A stretch of DNA of 64,000 nucleotides, from assembly GCF_024756235.1 (NCBI RefSeq), contig NZ_JANUGY010000001.1, positions 434,001 through 498,000 of the forward strand. The letters are read 5' to 3'. The position numbers were made by a program, and so were the translations under genes. The stretch comes from Massilia kyonggiensis (GTDB lineage Bacteria > Pseudomonadota > Gammaproteobacteria > Burkholderiales > Burkholderiaceae_D). Each line of letters starts with the position of its first letter. Within the stretch, counting starts at the first letter, position 1. Below are positions 45,571-56,117 of this stretch, in pieces. The notes under the pieces are model-generated. The model did no database searches. It was not told where the DNA came from and saw nothing but the letters and a program-made list of their open reading frames with translations.

Positions 45571-45882
45571 TCAGGCCAGGTTTTGGTCGGCCGAGAGTGC
45601 GGCATCCAACACCGTGTGCATCGCCTCGAGTTTCTGCTTGACTTCCAGGATCGTCAGGTCCGACAAGGGTCCCTCCGGCGCTTTCACGGACAGGAATTCG
45701 GCTGCCACCGACAGCGCCGCCATCACGGCGATGCGGTCCGTGCCCTTGACCTTGCCCGAGTCGCGCAACGCGCACATTTTGCCGTCGAGATAGGCCACGG
45801 CTTCGCGCAGCGTCTTTTCCTCGCCGTCGCGGCAGGCCAGGCGATAGGGCTGGCCCATGATGTTCACGTCGAGCTGGATCAT
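45571..45882 (-). CDS. zapA: Cell-division protein ZapA
   Basis: This 103-residue protein stabilises the FtsZ ring by cross-linking protofilaments. N-terminal globular part: IQLDVNIMGQPYRLACRDGEE. A long coiled-coil C-terminal helix follows (LEVKQKLEAMHTVLDAAL). The start overlaps the zapB-like stop by 4 bases (ATGA), so translation is coupled. The 6S RNA gene follows. Confidence 0.92.
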   Translation of the reverse strand: MIQLDVNIMGQPYRLACRDGEEKTLREAVAYLDGKMCALRDSGKVKGTDRIAVMAALSVAAEFLSVKAPEGPLSDLTILEVKQKLEAMHTVLDAALSADQNLA

Positions 45883-46106
45883 TGCGCGGCCTCGGCGTCG
45901 TCGATCGTTTCGGGAGCGGGTTCGAGGTGCGCCAGCAGGGCTTCGACGCGCTGCTGGGCCGCGATCAGCCGGTTCTTGAAGTCGACGTTTTCCGCGCTGA
46001 GCAGGGCGTTCGCCTGGCGCAGCAAATAGTTCTCGCTGCGCAGCGCCTGGGTCAACTGGGCGAGCCGGTCGATCTTATCGGAGAGGTCTTGGAATTCGGA
46101 AATCAT
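45879..46106 (-). CDS. ZapB-like coiled-coil protein (TIGR02449 type)
   Basis: This 75-residue protein is nearly all one amphipathic helix (residues 4-62: DLSDKIDRLAQLTQALRSENYLLRQ... with heptad Leu/Ile). This is a ZapB-like coiled coil, and its overlap with zapA supports a role at the division ring. The short acidic tail is not conserved. The start at 46106 lies only 5 bases after a good -10 element (separate entry), so the mRNA may have no leader. Confidence 0.85.
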   Translation of the reverse strand: MISEFQDLSDKIDRLAQLTQALRSENYLLRQANALLSAENVDFKNRLIAAQQRVEALLAHLEPAPETIDDAEAAQ

Positions 46107-46111
46107 CCGTA

Positions 46112-46141
46112 ACTATAGGATCGTCTTGAATTTTTCGTCAA
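46112..46141 (-). promoter_or_regulatory. Promoter of zapB-zapA (probably leaderless)
   Basis: Minus strand: TTGACG (46136-46141), 18-base spacer, TATAGT (46112-46117). The -10 ends 5 bases before the zapB ATG at 46106, so transcription would start at or next to the A of ATG. No Shine-Dalgarno is visible upstream. Confidence 0.6.
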
Positions 46142-46328
46142 CAGGCGCGCGTGTGCGTGCGCCCGATCGTGCGCCCTGTCGCGGACGTTCGATGTTACCC
46201 TCATATGCTTATGCGTTCATCAACCGCCGCCCGATCGCGCATCGGGCAGCGCGCCTCCGCATTGTCCCAGCACGTCCGAATCGGTTGCGAAACCGCAAAA
46301 AAGTCGGTTAAAAGCCGAACACAGTGGC
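46142..46328. other. Spacer between the zapB and groES promoters
   Basis: No gene or repeat is seen in these about 190 bases; it is not AT-rich. Short frames here lack ribosome sites. Confidence 0.4.
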
Positions 46329-46357
46329 TTGAAATGCCAAATTATCGTCCCTATAAT
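46329..46357 (+). promoter_or_regulatory. groESL promoter, overlapping sigma-70 and sigma-32-like elements
   Basis: Near-consensus TTGAAA (46329-46334), N17, TATAAT (46352-46357) for sigma-70. The same bases read CTTGAAA (from 46328), N14, CCCTATAAT, close to the heat-shock sigma-32 consensus. The -10 abuts the CIRCE repeat, so HrcA would sit on the start site. Confidence 0.8.
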
Positions 46358-46383
46358 TAGCACTCGTTAGTAGAGAGTGCTAA
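46357..46383 (+). promoter_or_regulatory. CIRCE operator (HrcA site)
   Basis: Perfect TTAGCACTC-N9-GAGTGCTAA. HrcA represses groESL from CIRCE in the absence of heat stress; the hrcA gene is not in the window. Confidence 0.97.
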
Positions 46384-46472
46384 CAAACCTTTCTACCCCG
46401 CAGCCGATCGATCCCAGGATGGCTGGCTGCGGTCCCTGGATAGCTCGTCAAACCAACTAAAAGGAGTTTTGC

Positions 46473-46763
46473 ATGAACCTTCGCCCATTGCACGATCGCG
46501 TGATCGTGAAGCGTCTCGACCAGGAAACCAAGACCGCATCCGGCCTGATCATCCCCGATGCGGCGGCCGAGAAGCCGGACCAAGGTGAAGTGCTGGCCGT
46601 CGGCAACGGCAAAGTGCAAGAGAACGGCAATGTCCGTCCGCTGGAAGTGAAAGTCGGCGACCGCGTCCTGTTCGGCAAGTACTCGGGCCAGTCCGTCAAG
46701 GTCAACGGCGAAGAGCTGCTGGTCATGCGCGAAGAAGACATCATGGCCGTCGTGGCCCAGTAA
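46473..46763 (+). CDS. groES: Co-chaperonin GroES
   Basis: This 96-residue heptameric lid of the GroEL chamber starts with [16 protein letters not shown]; the mobile-loop region is [22 protein letters not shown] strong AAGGAG ribosome site is 9 bases before the ATG. First gene of the groESL operon; 37 bases separate it from groEL. Repression by HrcA at CIRCE and sigma-32 input are likely (see the promoter entries). Confidence 0.98.
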   Translation: MNLRPLHDRVIVKRLDQETKTASGLIIPDAAAEKPDQGEVLAVGNGKVQENGNVRPLEVKVGDRVLFGKYSGQSVKVNGEELLVMREEDIMAVVAQ

Positions 46764-46797
46764 TTCGTCCAATAACTTCCTGAATCTGGAGAAATAA

Positions 46798-48444
<1,647 letters not shown>

Positions 48445-48473
48445 TCGCCGTAATAGCCGTAATAGCCGTACCG

Positions 48474-48505
48474 AAAGCCCGCAGGGTTCGCGCCCTGCGG
48501 GCTTT
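48474..48505 (+). terminator. groESL terminator
   Basis: Perfect 13-bp stem AAAGCCCGCAGGG / CCCTGCGGGCTTT, 6-base loop, followed by TTCTTTTT. A short threefold repeat of a GCCGTAATA-type unit stands between the groEL stop and the stem. Confidence 0.95.
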
Positions 48506-48587
48506 TTCTTTTTGTCCGGACTAACCGTGCGAGCCTCGATCCGCAGCCGCTGCATACTGGCGGCATCGATTGGCAAGCGGAGGCACC

Positions 48588-49010
48588 ATGGCAGCAGTGA
48601 ACCTGGACGAACTCGAACACGCGGCCCTCGTCGTCGACGATGGCGAAGGCCGCGCCACCGCCCTCGTCGCGCGCGCGACGGGCATGATCCACTTGCTCAA
48701 CGACGACTACATGGACGAGGAAGCGCCGCTGCCGGCCGACCCTGCCGCGGGCGACGGCGACTACGTGGCCGTGCCGCCCGCGAGCACGCTCGGCATCGGC
48801 GACCAGCTCGTGTTCCGCTTCGCCGCCACGCACCTCGCGGGCGACCAGGCGACGATCCGCGACCTCGTCCGCGCCGAAGACACCGACGGCTTCGAGCGCC
48901 TGCTCGACGAGCGCGGCGCCACCGAATCGTGGCAGCGCTTCCGCACGGAGGAAACGCAGACCGCGCTGCGCCGCTGGTGCGACGAGCACGGGTTGCGGGT
49001 CAGCGGCTGA
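48588..49010 (+). CDS. UPF0158-like protein of unknown function
   Basis: The ATG at 48588 is preceded by GGAGG at 5 bases; an ATG 18 bases upstream has no site. The 140-residue acidic cytosolic protein has the UPF0158 order: NLDELEHAALVVDDG, an ALVARATGMIHLLNDD strand pair, and a C-terminal FERLLDERGATESWQRFRTEETQTALRRWCDEHGL. It lacks membrane segments. No biochemical role is known for this family. Its stop overlaps the convergent serine hydrolase stop by 11 bases. Confidence 0.75.
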   Translation: MAAVNLDELEHAALVVDDGEGRATALVARATGMIHLLNDDYMDEEAPLPADPAAGDGDYVAVPPASTLGIGDQLVFRFAATHLAGDQATIRDLVRAEDTDGFERLLDERGATESWQRFRTEETQTALRRWCDEHGLRVSG

Positions 49011-50406
49011 CCGGCCCGATGCGCCGGCCCGGACGCGGCCGGCCGTCGACGAACGTGATCGTCTGCACCGGCCCGGCGCCGTCCGCGTCGAAGTGCAGGG
49101 TTGCGTCCTTTTCGCGCACGAAGAAATCGGCGTCGCCGGCCGGGATCAGCTCGACCGGTTCCGGACCGAGCGGCGGGCCCGCCAGCATCAACTTGTCCCC
49201 GCGCCGTTCCACGCGCAAGGTCACGTTCGACACGGCATAACTGCCCGTGTAGCGGTCGAACAGCGCCGTGTTGCCGGGGACGGCCGCGCGCTCGACCGGA
49301 CGCCAGTCTTCCCAGCCGTATTCCGCCGCGATGGCGCCTATGAGTTCCGCGATCAGCGTGCCGCCGTTGTCGCCGTTCGTCAGGATCACGGCGCCCTGCC
49401 CCGTGCGCGTGTACGCCCACAGTTGCGCCTTGTAGCCGGCGTTCGACCCGCTGTGGTGGAACGCGGGTTCCTTGCCGGCGTGACCGAGTTCGAACCCGAG
49501 GCCGTAATCGTTGCGCACGGGCGTCAACAGCATCTCACGCTGCTGCTTGCTCAGGAAGGCGTGCTGGCGGTCTTGCAGCGCGATGGCAAAGCGGGCCAGG
49601 TCGGCCGCCGTCGTCCACAAACCGGCCGCCGCCTCCTCGGGGTAACAATGCCAGCCACCGGCAATCGGCGTGCCGTCCAGTGCATGCCCTCTTGCCGCGC
49701 GCGGCGCCAGCCCGGCGGGCAGTGTCGATGCGAACAGCGAATCGCGCATGCCGAGCGGCGCGAAGACCGTGGCGCGGGCCAGCGCGTCGAACGGGCGCCC
49801 CGTCGTATCGACGAGCACCTGCTGCAGCACGCCGTAGCCGAGGCTCGAATACGCATAGCGGCTGCCGGGCTCGGACGTGATCGCGGCCTTCTCCAGGTCC
49901 TGCGGCAAGGCCGGACACGATGCCGTTGCCGGATAGCCGGCCAGGCCCCCGTCCGACACGCCGGCCGTATGGCTCAGCAGAGTACGCACCGTCACCGGAT
50001 GCTGCGCCGTAAACGCGTTCGCCGGCACGCGCCACCCGCGCAGCCGCATGTTCACGTCCGCATCGAGATCGATGCGGCTCTTCACCGTGGCGACCGCGGC
50101 GACGGGCTTGCTGATCGACGCGGCCTGGAACAGCGTTGCCGGCGTCACCGGGCGGCCGGTCTCCACATCGGCCACGCCATACGCCCGCGACCACGCAATG
50201 CGTCCGCGGTCGATGACGGCGATGCTCACGCCGGGCACGTGCAGGTCGCGCATGCGATCCAGGAGGCGCATCGTACGCGCGGGCGCGCCGCGCACGGCGA
50301 CCGGTTCGCGCAGGCCGTTCTCGACGCGGGCGATCCGTTCGTCGGCGGCCGCGTGCAGGGTCAATGCGAAGGCACATACGCCAAGAAAAATGCGTTGAGG
50401 GTTCAT
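49000..50406 (-). CDS. Exported serine hydrolase (class C beta-lactamase/D-peptidase family)
   Basis: I chose the ATG at 50406 (468 residues), which opens a signal peptide (MNPQRIFLGVCAFALTLHAAA); the open frame upstream lies inside the TonB receptor gene. The SxxK motif is ASISKPVAAVAT, the Tyr motif YSSLGY and the third motif HHSGSNAGYK. A C-terminal beta domain (about 370-468) follows, as in Pab87/DUF3471-type peptidases. It begins 2 bases after the TonB receptor stop. It should hydrolyse D-amino-acid peptides or esters in the periplasm; it may process what the receptor brings in. Confidence 0.85.
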   Translation of the reverse strand: MNPQRIFLGVCAFALTLHAAADERIARVENGLREPVAVRGAPARTMRLLDRMRDLHVPGVSIAVIDRGRIAWSRAYGVADVETGRPVTPATLFQAASISKPVAAVATVKSRIDLDADVNMRLRGWRVPANAFTAQHPVTVRTLLSHTAGVSDGGLAGYPATASCPALPQDLEKAAITSEPGSRYAYSSLGYGVLQQVLVDTTGRPFDALARATVFAPLGMRDSLFASTLPAGLAPRAARGHALDGTPIAGGWHCYPEEAAAGLWTTAADLARFAIALQDRQHAFLSKQQREMLLTPVRNDYGLGFELGHAGKEPAFHHSGSNAGYKAQLWAYTRTGQGAVILTNGDNGGTLIAELIGAIAAEYGWEDWRPVERAAVPGNTALFDRYTGSYAVSNVTLRVERRGDKLMLAGPPLGPEPVELIPAGDADFFVREKDATLHFDADGAGPVQTITFVDGRPRPGRRIGPVSR

Positions 50407-50408
50407 GA

Positions 50409-52514
50409 TCAGAATCGGGTCTCGAAAGCAGCCCGCACACTCGGGCGGCGGATGTTGACGATACGGTTGCGCAGCACGCCGGCCATGGTCGCATAACTGC
50501 TGTCGTTGACGAAGTCCGAGCCCAGCACGTTCACGGCCGTCACGCGCAGCTGCGTGCCTGCTTCCAGTTTCCACGACGCGTAGATGTCGAGATCGCGCTG
50601 CGCGTGCAGGTACACCGTCTGGTTCGTCGACACGCGGACAAGGCCGCCCTGGCGGAACCCGAAGTTGGCGCCGGCCGATAAACGGTCGCGCTGCCAGTCG
50701 GCACCGAGGTTGGCGGACAGCGGCACCTGCTGGTCGAGCCGGTTGTCCGGACCCGGCACCGCATCCACGTGCGACCAGTTGCGCGCGACGTCGCCGCGCA
50801 GGTTCCACGTCCCGACCGGGACATGCGTTTCGAGCTGCAGCGTGCGCGTCGTCGCGCTGCCGACGTTTTCCGGCTGCGACACCCAGCGCCTGCCGGCCGC
50901 GTCGAAGCGGACCAGGTTGCGCGTCGTGTCGTCGATGCGGCGCTGCGACGCGCTCACCGAGAACAGCGCACCCGGTGCCCATTCGCGTTCGTAGGCCGCA
51001 TCGATGGCGAGCGCCAGTTCCGGCTTCAGGTCCGGATTGCCCTGCACGTCCGGCTCGACCTGGCTGTTGTTCACGGTCGTGTAGCGGTGCGGCAGCAGCG
51101 CCTCCATGCCGGGCGCCTTGTACGTGCGCGCGACGGCGAGGCGCACGCGGTCGTTGCGCTGCCCCGGCAGTTTATAGAGCGTCTGGACGATGGGACTGAA
51201 CACGCTGGCCCACGACCGCGCGCCGTCGGCGCGGATGCGCACGCCTTCCCAGCGCGTGCCGAGATAGGCCGACCAGGCGGGCGTGACCTGCCACTCGTCC
51301 TGTGCGTACAAGGCCAGGCGCGTCACAGTGCCCGTGTAGTGCTCGTCGCCATTGGGGATCACGAGTGCAGGCTGCGCCGGATCGCGTTCGCGGCGCGCGT
51401 CGTCGCGGTGCGTGCGGCCGGCGTCCCAGCCGACGGCCAGCGCGTGGCCTTCCCACAGCGGCAACGTCGCCTTGCCGGTCGTGCCGACGTCGCGGTCGTG
51501 GCCCGTCGAGTCGATGTCGCGGCGGAGTACACCAACATCCGGATTGCCGCCCGCATCGCGGTCGCTGCCGTTGTCCGTATAGCCGCCGGACGCGTTGAAC
51601 TTCGTCTCCAGCTGGCCGCCCCCTTCGAACCGGTGCACCCATTCGAGCGCCGCACGCACGGAGCCCATGTCGTTGGTCATGCGGATGTCCTGGCGCGGAT
51701 ACGGCGCCGTCTCGCCCAGCCATGTCGTCACCGGAGAACGGACGCCGACGCGGAAACGGTTCAATGTCGCGAGCCCCTCCAGCGCGAGCGTGTCGCCGCC
51801 GTCCAGGGTCCATGCGAGGCGGGGCACGAGACTCAGCGTGGTCAGGTGGCCGTGTTCGCGGCTGGCCGTCGTGCGCAGCAGCGTGGGTCGGCCTTCAGCA
51901 TCAAATCCTTCCTCGCGTCCGGGCACGTCGCCATCGAAGTCGTTGCGCATCGCTTCCAGCGCGAGCGAGTAAGAGAAGCGGTCGCGCTTGTCCGCCAGGC
52001 GCAGGCTCGCGTTCGGGCTGCGCGTGTCGCGGCCCGCTTCGATACCGGCCTTGAACTCGCGCTCCCTGGTCCGGACGACCTTCTTCAGCACGATGTTGAT
52101 CGTGCCCGCGATGGCCTGGGTCGGCAGGTCCGCACTGGCCGCGCGCCGCACCTCGATGCGCTCGACGGCATCGGGCGCCAGCGTGTCGAACGCGAAGCCG
52201 GGCGGCATGCGTTCGCCGTCCACGAGAACCTGCGTGTAGCCGTTGCCCAGTCCCTGCAGCCGCACCTCGCCGCCGCGCCCGGCGCTGCCGCTCACGGTCA
52301 CCCCCGGGATCCGCTTGAGCGCGTCGAGCAGGTTCGTGTCGCCGTATTTCACGAGGTCCTCGTGGCGGACGACGATGCGTGACGCGGTGTCGTCGCGGCG
52401 CGGATCGTAGTCGGACGCCTTGCCGCGCACGTCGACCTGCGCGGGTGGCGTCTCCTGCGCCAGGGCGGAGGCGGACACGATCAGCGAGACAAGGATGGTG
52501 GGACGTGGCGGCAT
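50409..52514 (-). CDS. TonB-dependent outer-membrane receptor
   Basis: The ATG at 52514 gives 701 residues and a signal peptide (ending near ALA-Q). The N-terminal plug domain (about 30-160: LDALKRIPGVTVSGSAGRGGEVRLQGLG, DAVERIEVRR, AGTINIVLK) is followed by a 22-strand-type barrel that ends in Phe, as outer-membrane barrels do. There is no FecA-type signalling extension. Substrate unknown; siderophores, vitamin B12, peptides or sugars are possible. The downstream hydrolase is cotranscribed (2-base gap), which favours a peptide or ester-containing ligand. Confidence 0.9.
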   Translation of the reverse strand: MPPRPTILVSLIVSASALAQETPPAQVDVRGKASDYDPRRDDTASRIVVRHEDLVKYGDTNLLDALKRIPGVTVSGSAGRGGEVRLQGLGNGYTQVLVDGERMPPGFAFDTLAPDAVERIEVRRAASADLPTQAIAGTINIVLKKVVRTREREFKAGIEAGRDTRSPNASLRLADKRDRFSYSLALEAMRNDFDGDVPGREEGFDAEGRPTLLRTTASREHGHLTTLSLVPRLAWTLDGGDTLALEGLATLNRFRVGVRSPVTTWLGETAPYPRQDIRMTNDMGSVRAALEWVHRFEGGGQLETKFNASGGYTDNGSDRDAGGNPDVGVLRRDIDSTGHDRDVGTTGKATLPLWEGHALAVGWDAGRTHRDDARRERDPAQPALVIPNGDEHYTGTVTRLALYAQDEWQVTPAWSAYLGTRWEGVRIRADGARSWASVFSPIVQTLYKLPGQRNDRVRLAVARTYKAPGMEALLPHRYTTVNNSQVEPDVQGNPDLKPELALAIDAAYEREWAPGALFSVSASQRRIDDTTRNLVRFDAAGRRWVSQPENVGSATTRTLQLETHVPVGTWNLRGDVARNWSHVDAVPGPDNRLDQQVPLSANLGADWQRDRLSAGANFGFRQGGLVRVSTNQTVYLHAQRDLDIYASWKLEAGTQLRVTAVNVLGSDFVNDSSYATMAGVLRNRIVNIRRPSVRAAFETRF

Positions 52515-52708
52515 GGGACCCCGGCTGGTTGATTGTTCAATATGTCGGCCGGACTGTAGCACTTAATTCCGATTAAGCGCAAAGTTTACTTCCACACGCT
52601 AGCAATCATTAATTCTTCCAAAGCGTAAAAATATTTACCAATCACTACCAATTCCTGTTCAACATCTGCCATACTGCCCTTCCCTCATCAGCGCGCAGGA
52701 AGACCACC

Positions 52709-54385
52709 ATGAAACGCATCGCATTGCTTGCGGCCTTCCTGGCCGCCCCCGTAGCAGCCTCGCCATCCGCGCCGTCGCCGGAACGGCAGATCGACGCGCT
52801 GTTCGCCCCGTGGAACCGGCCGGGCATGCCCGGTGCCGTGGTCGGGGTGATCCGCGACGGCAAGGTGGTGCTGACGAAGCGTTACGGGATGGCCGACATC
52901 GAGCGCGGCGTGCCGATGTCGCCGTCCGCCGAATTCCTCATCGGCTCGATGTCCAAGCAGTTCACCGCGTTTGTCATTCACCTGCTGGCAAAGGACGGCA
53001 AGCTGTCGCTCGACGACGACGTCCATATGTACCTGCCCGACGTGCCGGACTTCGGCAGGAAGATCACCATTCGCCACCTGCTGCACCACACGAGCGGATT
53101 GCGCGACTACTTCGACTTGATGGCCATGGCGGGCCTGCGCCCGGGCGACGTCATCGAGGAGGACAAGGCACTGGCATTGATCAGGCGCCAGCGCACACTC
53201 AACTTCGAACCCGGCCAGGAATGGGACTACTCCAACACCGGCTACGTGCTGCTCGCGCGGATCGTGGAGCACGTAGCCGGCAAGCCGTTTCCCGAATTTG
53301 CACGCGAACGCATCTTCGTTCCGCTCGGCATGACGCACACGCTGTTCCAGCAGGACTACCGTGCCCTCGTGCCCGGCCGTGTCCTGTCGTACGTGCCCGC
53401 CGACACCGGCGGCTACCGGCTCGCGCCGGTCAACATCTCGATGGCCGGCGACGGCGGCGTGTTGACGACGCTGGGCGACCTGGCGCTGTGGGACCGCAAT
53501 TTCTACGACGGACGCGTCGGCGGCATGGACGTGGTCAGGCAGATGCAGGAAACCGGCGTGCTCAATGACGGCAAGCCGATCGCGTACGCATCGGGTCTGC
53601 TTGCCTATCCCTACCGTGGCTTGCGGCTGGTCGAACACAGCGGCGGGGCCGGCGGCTACAGCAACCAGCTGTGGCGTTTCCCCAACCAGCATCTGTCGGT
53701 GATGGTGTTCGCCAATACCGCCGACATCGATACGTATCACACCGTGCGCAAGGTCGCCGACATGTTCCTGGACCGCGTACCCGGCGCGGCGCCGGCCGAG
53801 CCCATGGCACCCGCGAAGACGTTCAAGGAAATCCGGCTCGACCCTGCGCGGCTGGATGCGCTGGTCGGCTATTACGCGATGTCGCCGCAATCCGGCATCA
53901 CCTTCACCAAGGAGAGCGGCCGGCTGATGGCGCTCGGCACCGGCTTCCTGAAACTTCCCGCGTTTCCCTATAGCGAACGCGATTTCTTCGCCAGGGGGAC
54001 GGACGCCCGCTTCAGCTTCGATCCGCCCGGCCCGGACGGCATCGTCGCGGGCGGCGTCCTGCACCGGGACGGGCAGGATATTCCCGCCACCCGCACCGCG
54101 CGTCCCATGCCTTCCCCAGCCGAGTTGAAGCGGCTCGAAGGCGACTTCTACAGCGACGAGCTGCACGTCCTGTATTCGTTCGCCGGCAAGGATGGCGACC
54201 TCGTGCTGACCTATCCGGGCGGCACGGTGACGCTCGGTTTTAACGGCGAACGCGACTATGCCACCGGCTTCGGCACGCTCGCCTACCAGTGCAGCCCCGA
54301 TGGCTGCAGCGGGTTCACGATCAGTACCGAGAGAGCGCGCAACGTCCAGTTCAGACGCGTCGCGCTGACGTCGGCCAGCCGTTAA
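52709..54385 (+). CDS. Exported serine hydrolase (class C beta-lactamase family), second copy
   Basis: The ATG at 52709 gives 558 residues and a signal peptide (1-20). The SxxK motif SMSKQFTA is near residue 80, the YxN motif YSNTGY near residue 174, and HSGGAGGY is the third. A C-terminal beta domain (from about 380) is present, as in esterase/D-peptidase members. It is divergent from the TonB receptor and only distantly related to the hydrolase at 49000. The ribosome site is GGAAG. Substrate not deduced. Confidence 0.87.
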   Translation: MKRIALLAAFLAAPVAASPSAPSPERQIDALFAPWNRPGMPGAVVGVIRDGKVVLTKRYGMADIERGVPMSPSAEFLIGSMSKQFTAFVIHLLAKDGKLSLDDDVHMYLPDVPDFGRKITIRHLLHHTSGLRDYFDLMAMAGLRPGDVIEEDKALALIRRQRTLNFEPGQEWDYSNTGYVLLARIVEHVAGKPFPEFARERIFVPLGMTHTLFQQDYRALVPGRVLSYVPADTGGYRLAPVNISMAGDGGVLTTLGDLALWDRNFYDGRVGGMDVVRQMQETGVLNDGKPIAYASGLLAYPYRGLRLVEHSGGAGGYSNQLWRFPNQHLSVMVFANTADIDTYHTVRKVADMFLDRVPGAAPAEPMAPAKTFKEIRLDPARLDALVGYYAMSPQSGITFTKESGRLMALGTGFLKLPAFPYSERDFFARGTDARFSFDPPGPDGIVAGGVLHRDGQDIPATRTARPMPSPAELKRLEGDFYSDELHVLYSFAGKDGDLVLTYPGGTVTLGFNGERDYATGFGTLAYQCSPDGCSGFTISTERARNVQFRRVALTSASR

Positions 54386-54441
54386 GTTGCCGGGCAACAC
54401 CAGTTGGTTTAGACTGGTTCTTTCCCTTCCAACTTGCCAAC

Positions 54442-54891
54442 ATGTCCGCACGCCCCGCCCGCCTGCTGAGCGCCACCCTCTTCGCCCTCGCCGCGCTAGC
54501 CGCCTGCAAGGGCGAAAAGCCGGCGCCGCCGCCGAAGCCGGCCGCCGTCAAGGCACCGGCCGCGCCCACGCGCACGCGCGACCAGGCGATCGCCGCGCTG
54601 ATGGCGCTGCCGGAACTCAAGACGTGGTCGGAGCAGATCGAAAAACGCTCGCACGGCGCAGCGCACGGGGCCGTCATCGAGGACGATCCGAACCCGCGCG
54701 TCATCGAAGGCAAGAAGTATTACCAGCTGAGCTTCGTGGAAGACCGCAAGCAGAACGTGCACCGCCGCGCCAGCTTCCTCGTGGCGCACGAGGGCGACGA
54801 GATCCTCGTCGAGGATCTGGACAATGATTCCGTGCAATCGCTGGCCGAATGGCGCCGCAATATCCGCAACGTCGAACTGAAGTCGGGTTGA
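54442..54891 (+). CDS. Small lipoprotein, unknown function
   Basis: The ATG at 54442 is preferred over 54289 because it opens a lipoprotein signal (lipobox LAAC, Cys at about residue 20) and does not overlap the hydrolase. 149 residues. A Pro/Ala/Lys linker (20-45) is followed by a compact domain of mixed alpha/beta type (AIAALMALPELKTWSEQIEK, GKKYYQLSFVEDRKQNVHRRASFLVAHEGDEILVEDL). The family is not recognised. A periplasm-facing lipoprotein is likely. Confidence 0.72.
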   Translation: MSARPARLLSATLFALAALAACKGEKPAPPPKPAAVKAPAAPTRTRDQAIAALMALPELKTWSEQIEKRSHGAAHGAVIEDDPNPRVIEGKKYYQLSFVEDRKQNVHRRASFLVAHEGDEILVEDLDNDSVQSLAEWRRNIRNVELKSG

Positions 54892-54952
54892 CAGGACAAT
54901 GGACTAGATGAATTACTTCAGCTAAGATTTGCATTTTTATTGCAAAAACAGC

Positions 54953-55948
54953 ATGAAAATTCGACTGGCATTCATTCTGTGCCTCGCCGCACTCATGCAG
55001 GGATGCGTCCCGATCCCGACCCGTAACACGGACGAGAGGTATTATTATCTTCCGACATCGAATGCGCCATTGCACAGCTATTCGAACGGCGCCGATCTGC
55101 ATCGCTACTTCGACTGCTACCGCTCCCTCGACGGCGACCGGGAAACCTGTCATCCGCAATACGTGGTCGTCGAACACGGCGACAAACCCGACTGGCAACC
55201 GATCGTGTTGAACCACGATGCGGTGAATCTACGCTTGAGAGATGATTTACCGGGCTTCAAACCGGTATTATCCGCATACAGCGGCACGACCCGGCGCGTA
55301 GTGGGACGATGGGAAGAAGACAGAAGTACGGAGAAGCCGAACGACTATTTCCCCAACGTGGCATTCATCGACTACGACGCCGCGGCAAACAAAAAACTTG
55401 CCCAGGCTGAGCGCCGCGGCGGCATGGATTCTATCGACATCTGGTTCAACGAGCCTTGGTGCAGGCACAGGTCGAAGCCGACGCTGCCGATGCTGGTCGT
55501 CGAGGATGAGAGTTCCACCTGGATCTTTGTCGACATGGACCCCGCGTGCCAGTCGAGCGCGGCAGACTTGCGCGTTCCTGCCGACATGATGCGCTTCGAC
55601 CGGCCCGAGCGCTTTGCGGACGTGCTGCACAAGCCCATGAACCTGTTTTACCTGCCCCGGCGCGACACGGATTCCAGACGGCCCCGCTTCGTCACCAGCG
55701 ACCCCGTACGTCTGAAGAATCGACCCGACACCGTGATCGCCCCCGAGCACGTGCCGGTGCCGGCGGAGAAAGTCTTCAACCTCGAATACAACGAATTCCA
55801 TGATCCGCTCGATGCCGTGCCCGCATCGAACTTTCAGTGCAACTTTTCGAAAATACTGCTGGTCCAGTGGGTGGTCGGATGGGTCGATACCTACCCGACA
55901 CTGGATGGATGCAAATCGATCCCCGCGCGGCTCCAGCATAAAAAATAA
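54953..55948 (+). CDS. Exported lipoprotein-like protein, unknown function
   Basis: The ATG at 54953 (MKIRLAFILCLAALMQGCVPIP) gives 331 residues with a possible lipobox (LMQGC; Met at -3 is unusual). The mature protein is polar, rich in Asp, Arg and Pro, with several Trp and Tyr but no recognisable catalytic motif, and ends near a hydrophobic LLVQWVVGWVDTYPT. No Shine-Dalgarno of good quality is seen. The family is not recognised. A weak hairpin (GATGCC / GGCATC) follows the stop. Confidence 0.65.
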   Translation: MKIRLAFILCLAALMQGCVPIPTRNTDERYYYLPTSNAPLHSYSNGADLHRYFDCYRSLDGDRETCHPQYVVVEHGDKPDWQPIVLNHDAVNLRLRDDLPGFKPVLSAYSGTTRRVVGRWEEDRSTEKPNDYFPNVAFIDYDAAANKKLAQAERRGGMDSIDIWFNEPWCRHRSKPTLPMLVVEDESSTWIFVDMDPACQSSAADLRVPADMMRFDRPERFADVLHKPMNLFYLPRRDTDSRRPRFVTSDPVRLKNRPDTVIAPEHVPVPAEKVFNLEYNEFHDPLDAVPASNFQCNFSKILLVQWVVGWVDTYPTLDGCKSIPARLQHKK

Positions 55949-56117
55949 ACGATGTTGATGCCGGCTCGGCATCGTCGTCTTGGTTGACCGAACTCAAACC
56001 GGTCCCCGGCAACGCGTCTATCGTGGACGCTGCCGCTGACCGTGCAGCGCCACCGCCAACTCGCGTGAACGGTGGCGCCACTCCTCCCCCGGTCGGCGGC
56101 GCCTCCCCTTCATCGCT

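Noticed and set aside
48445..48473. Short threefold repeat after groEL as a regulatory repeat
   Set aside because: It is only about 27 bases, lies between stop codon and terminator, and may be simple replication slippage.
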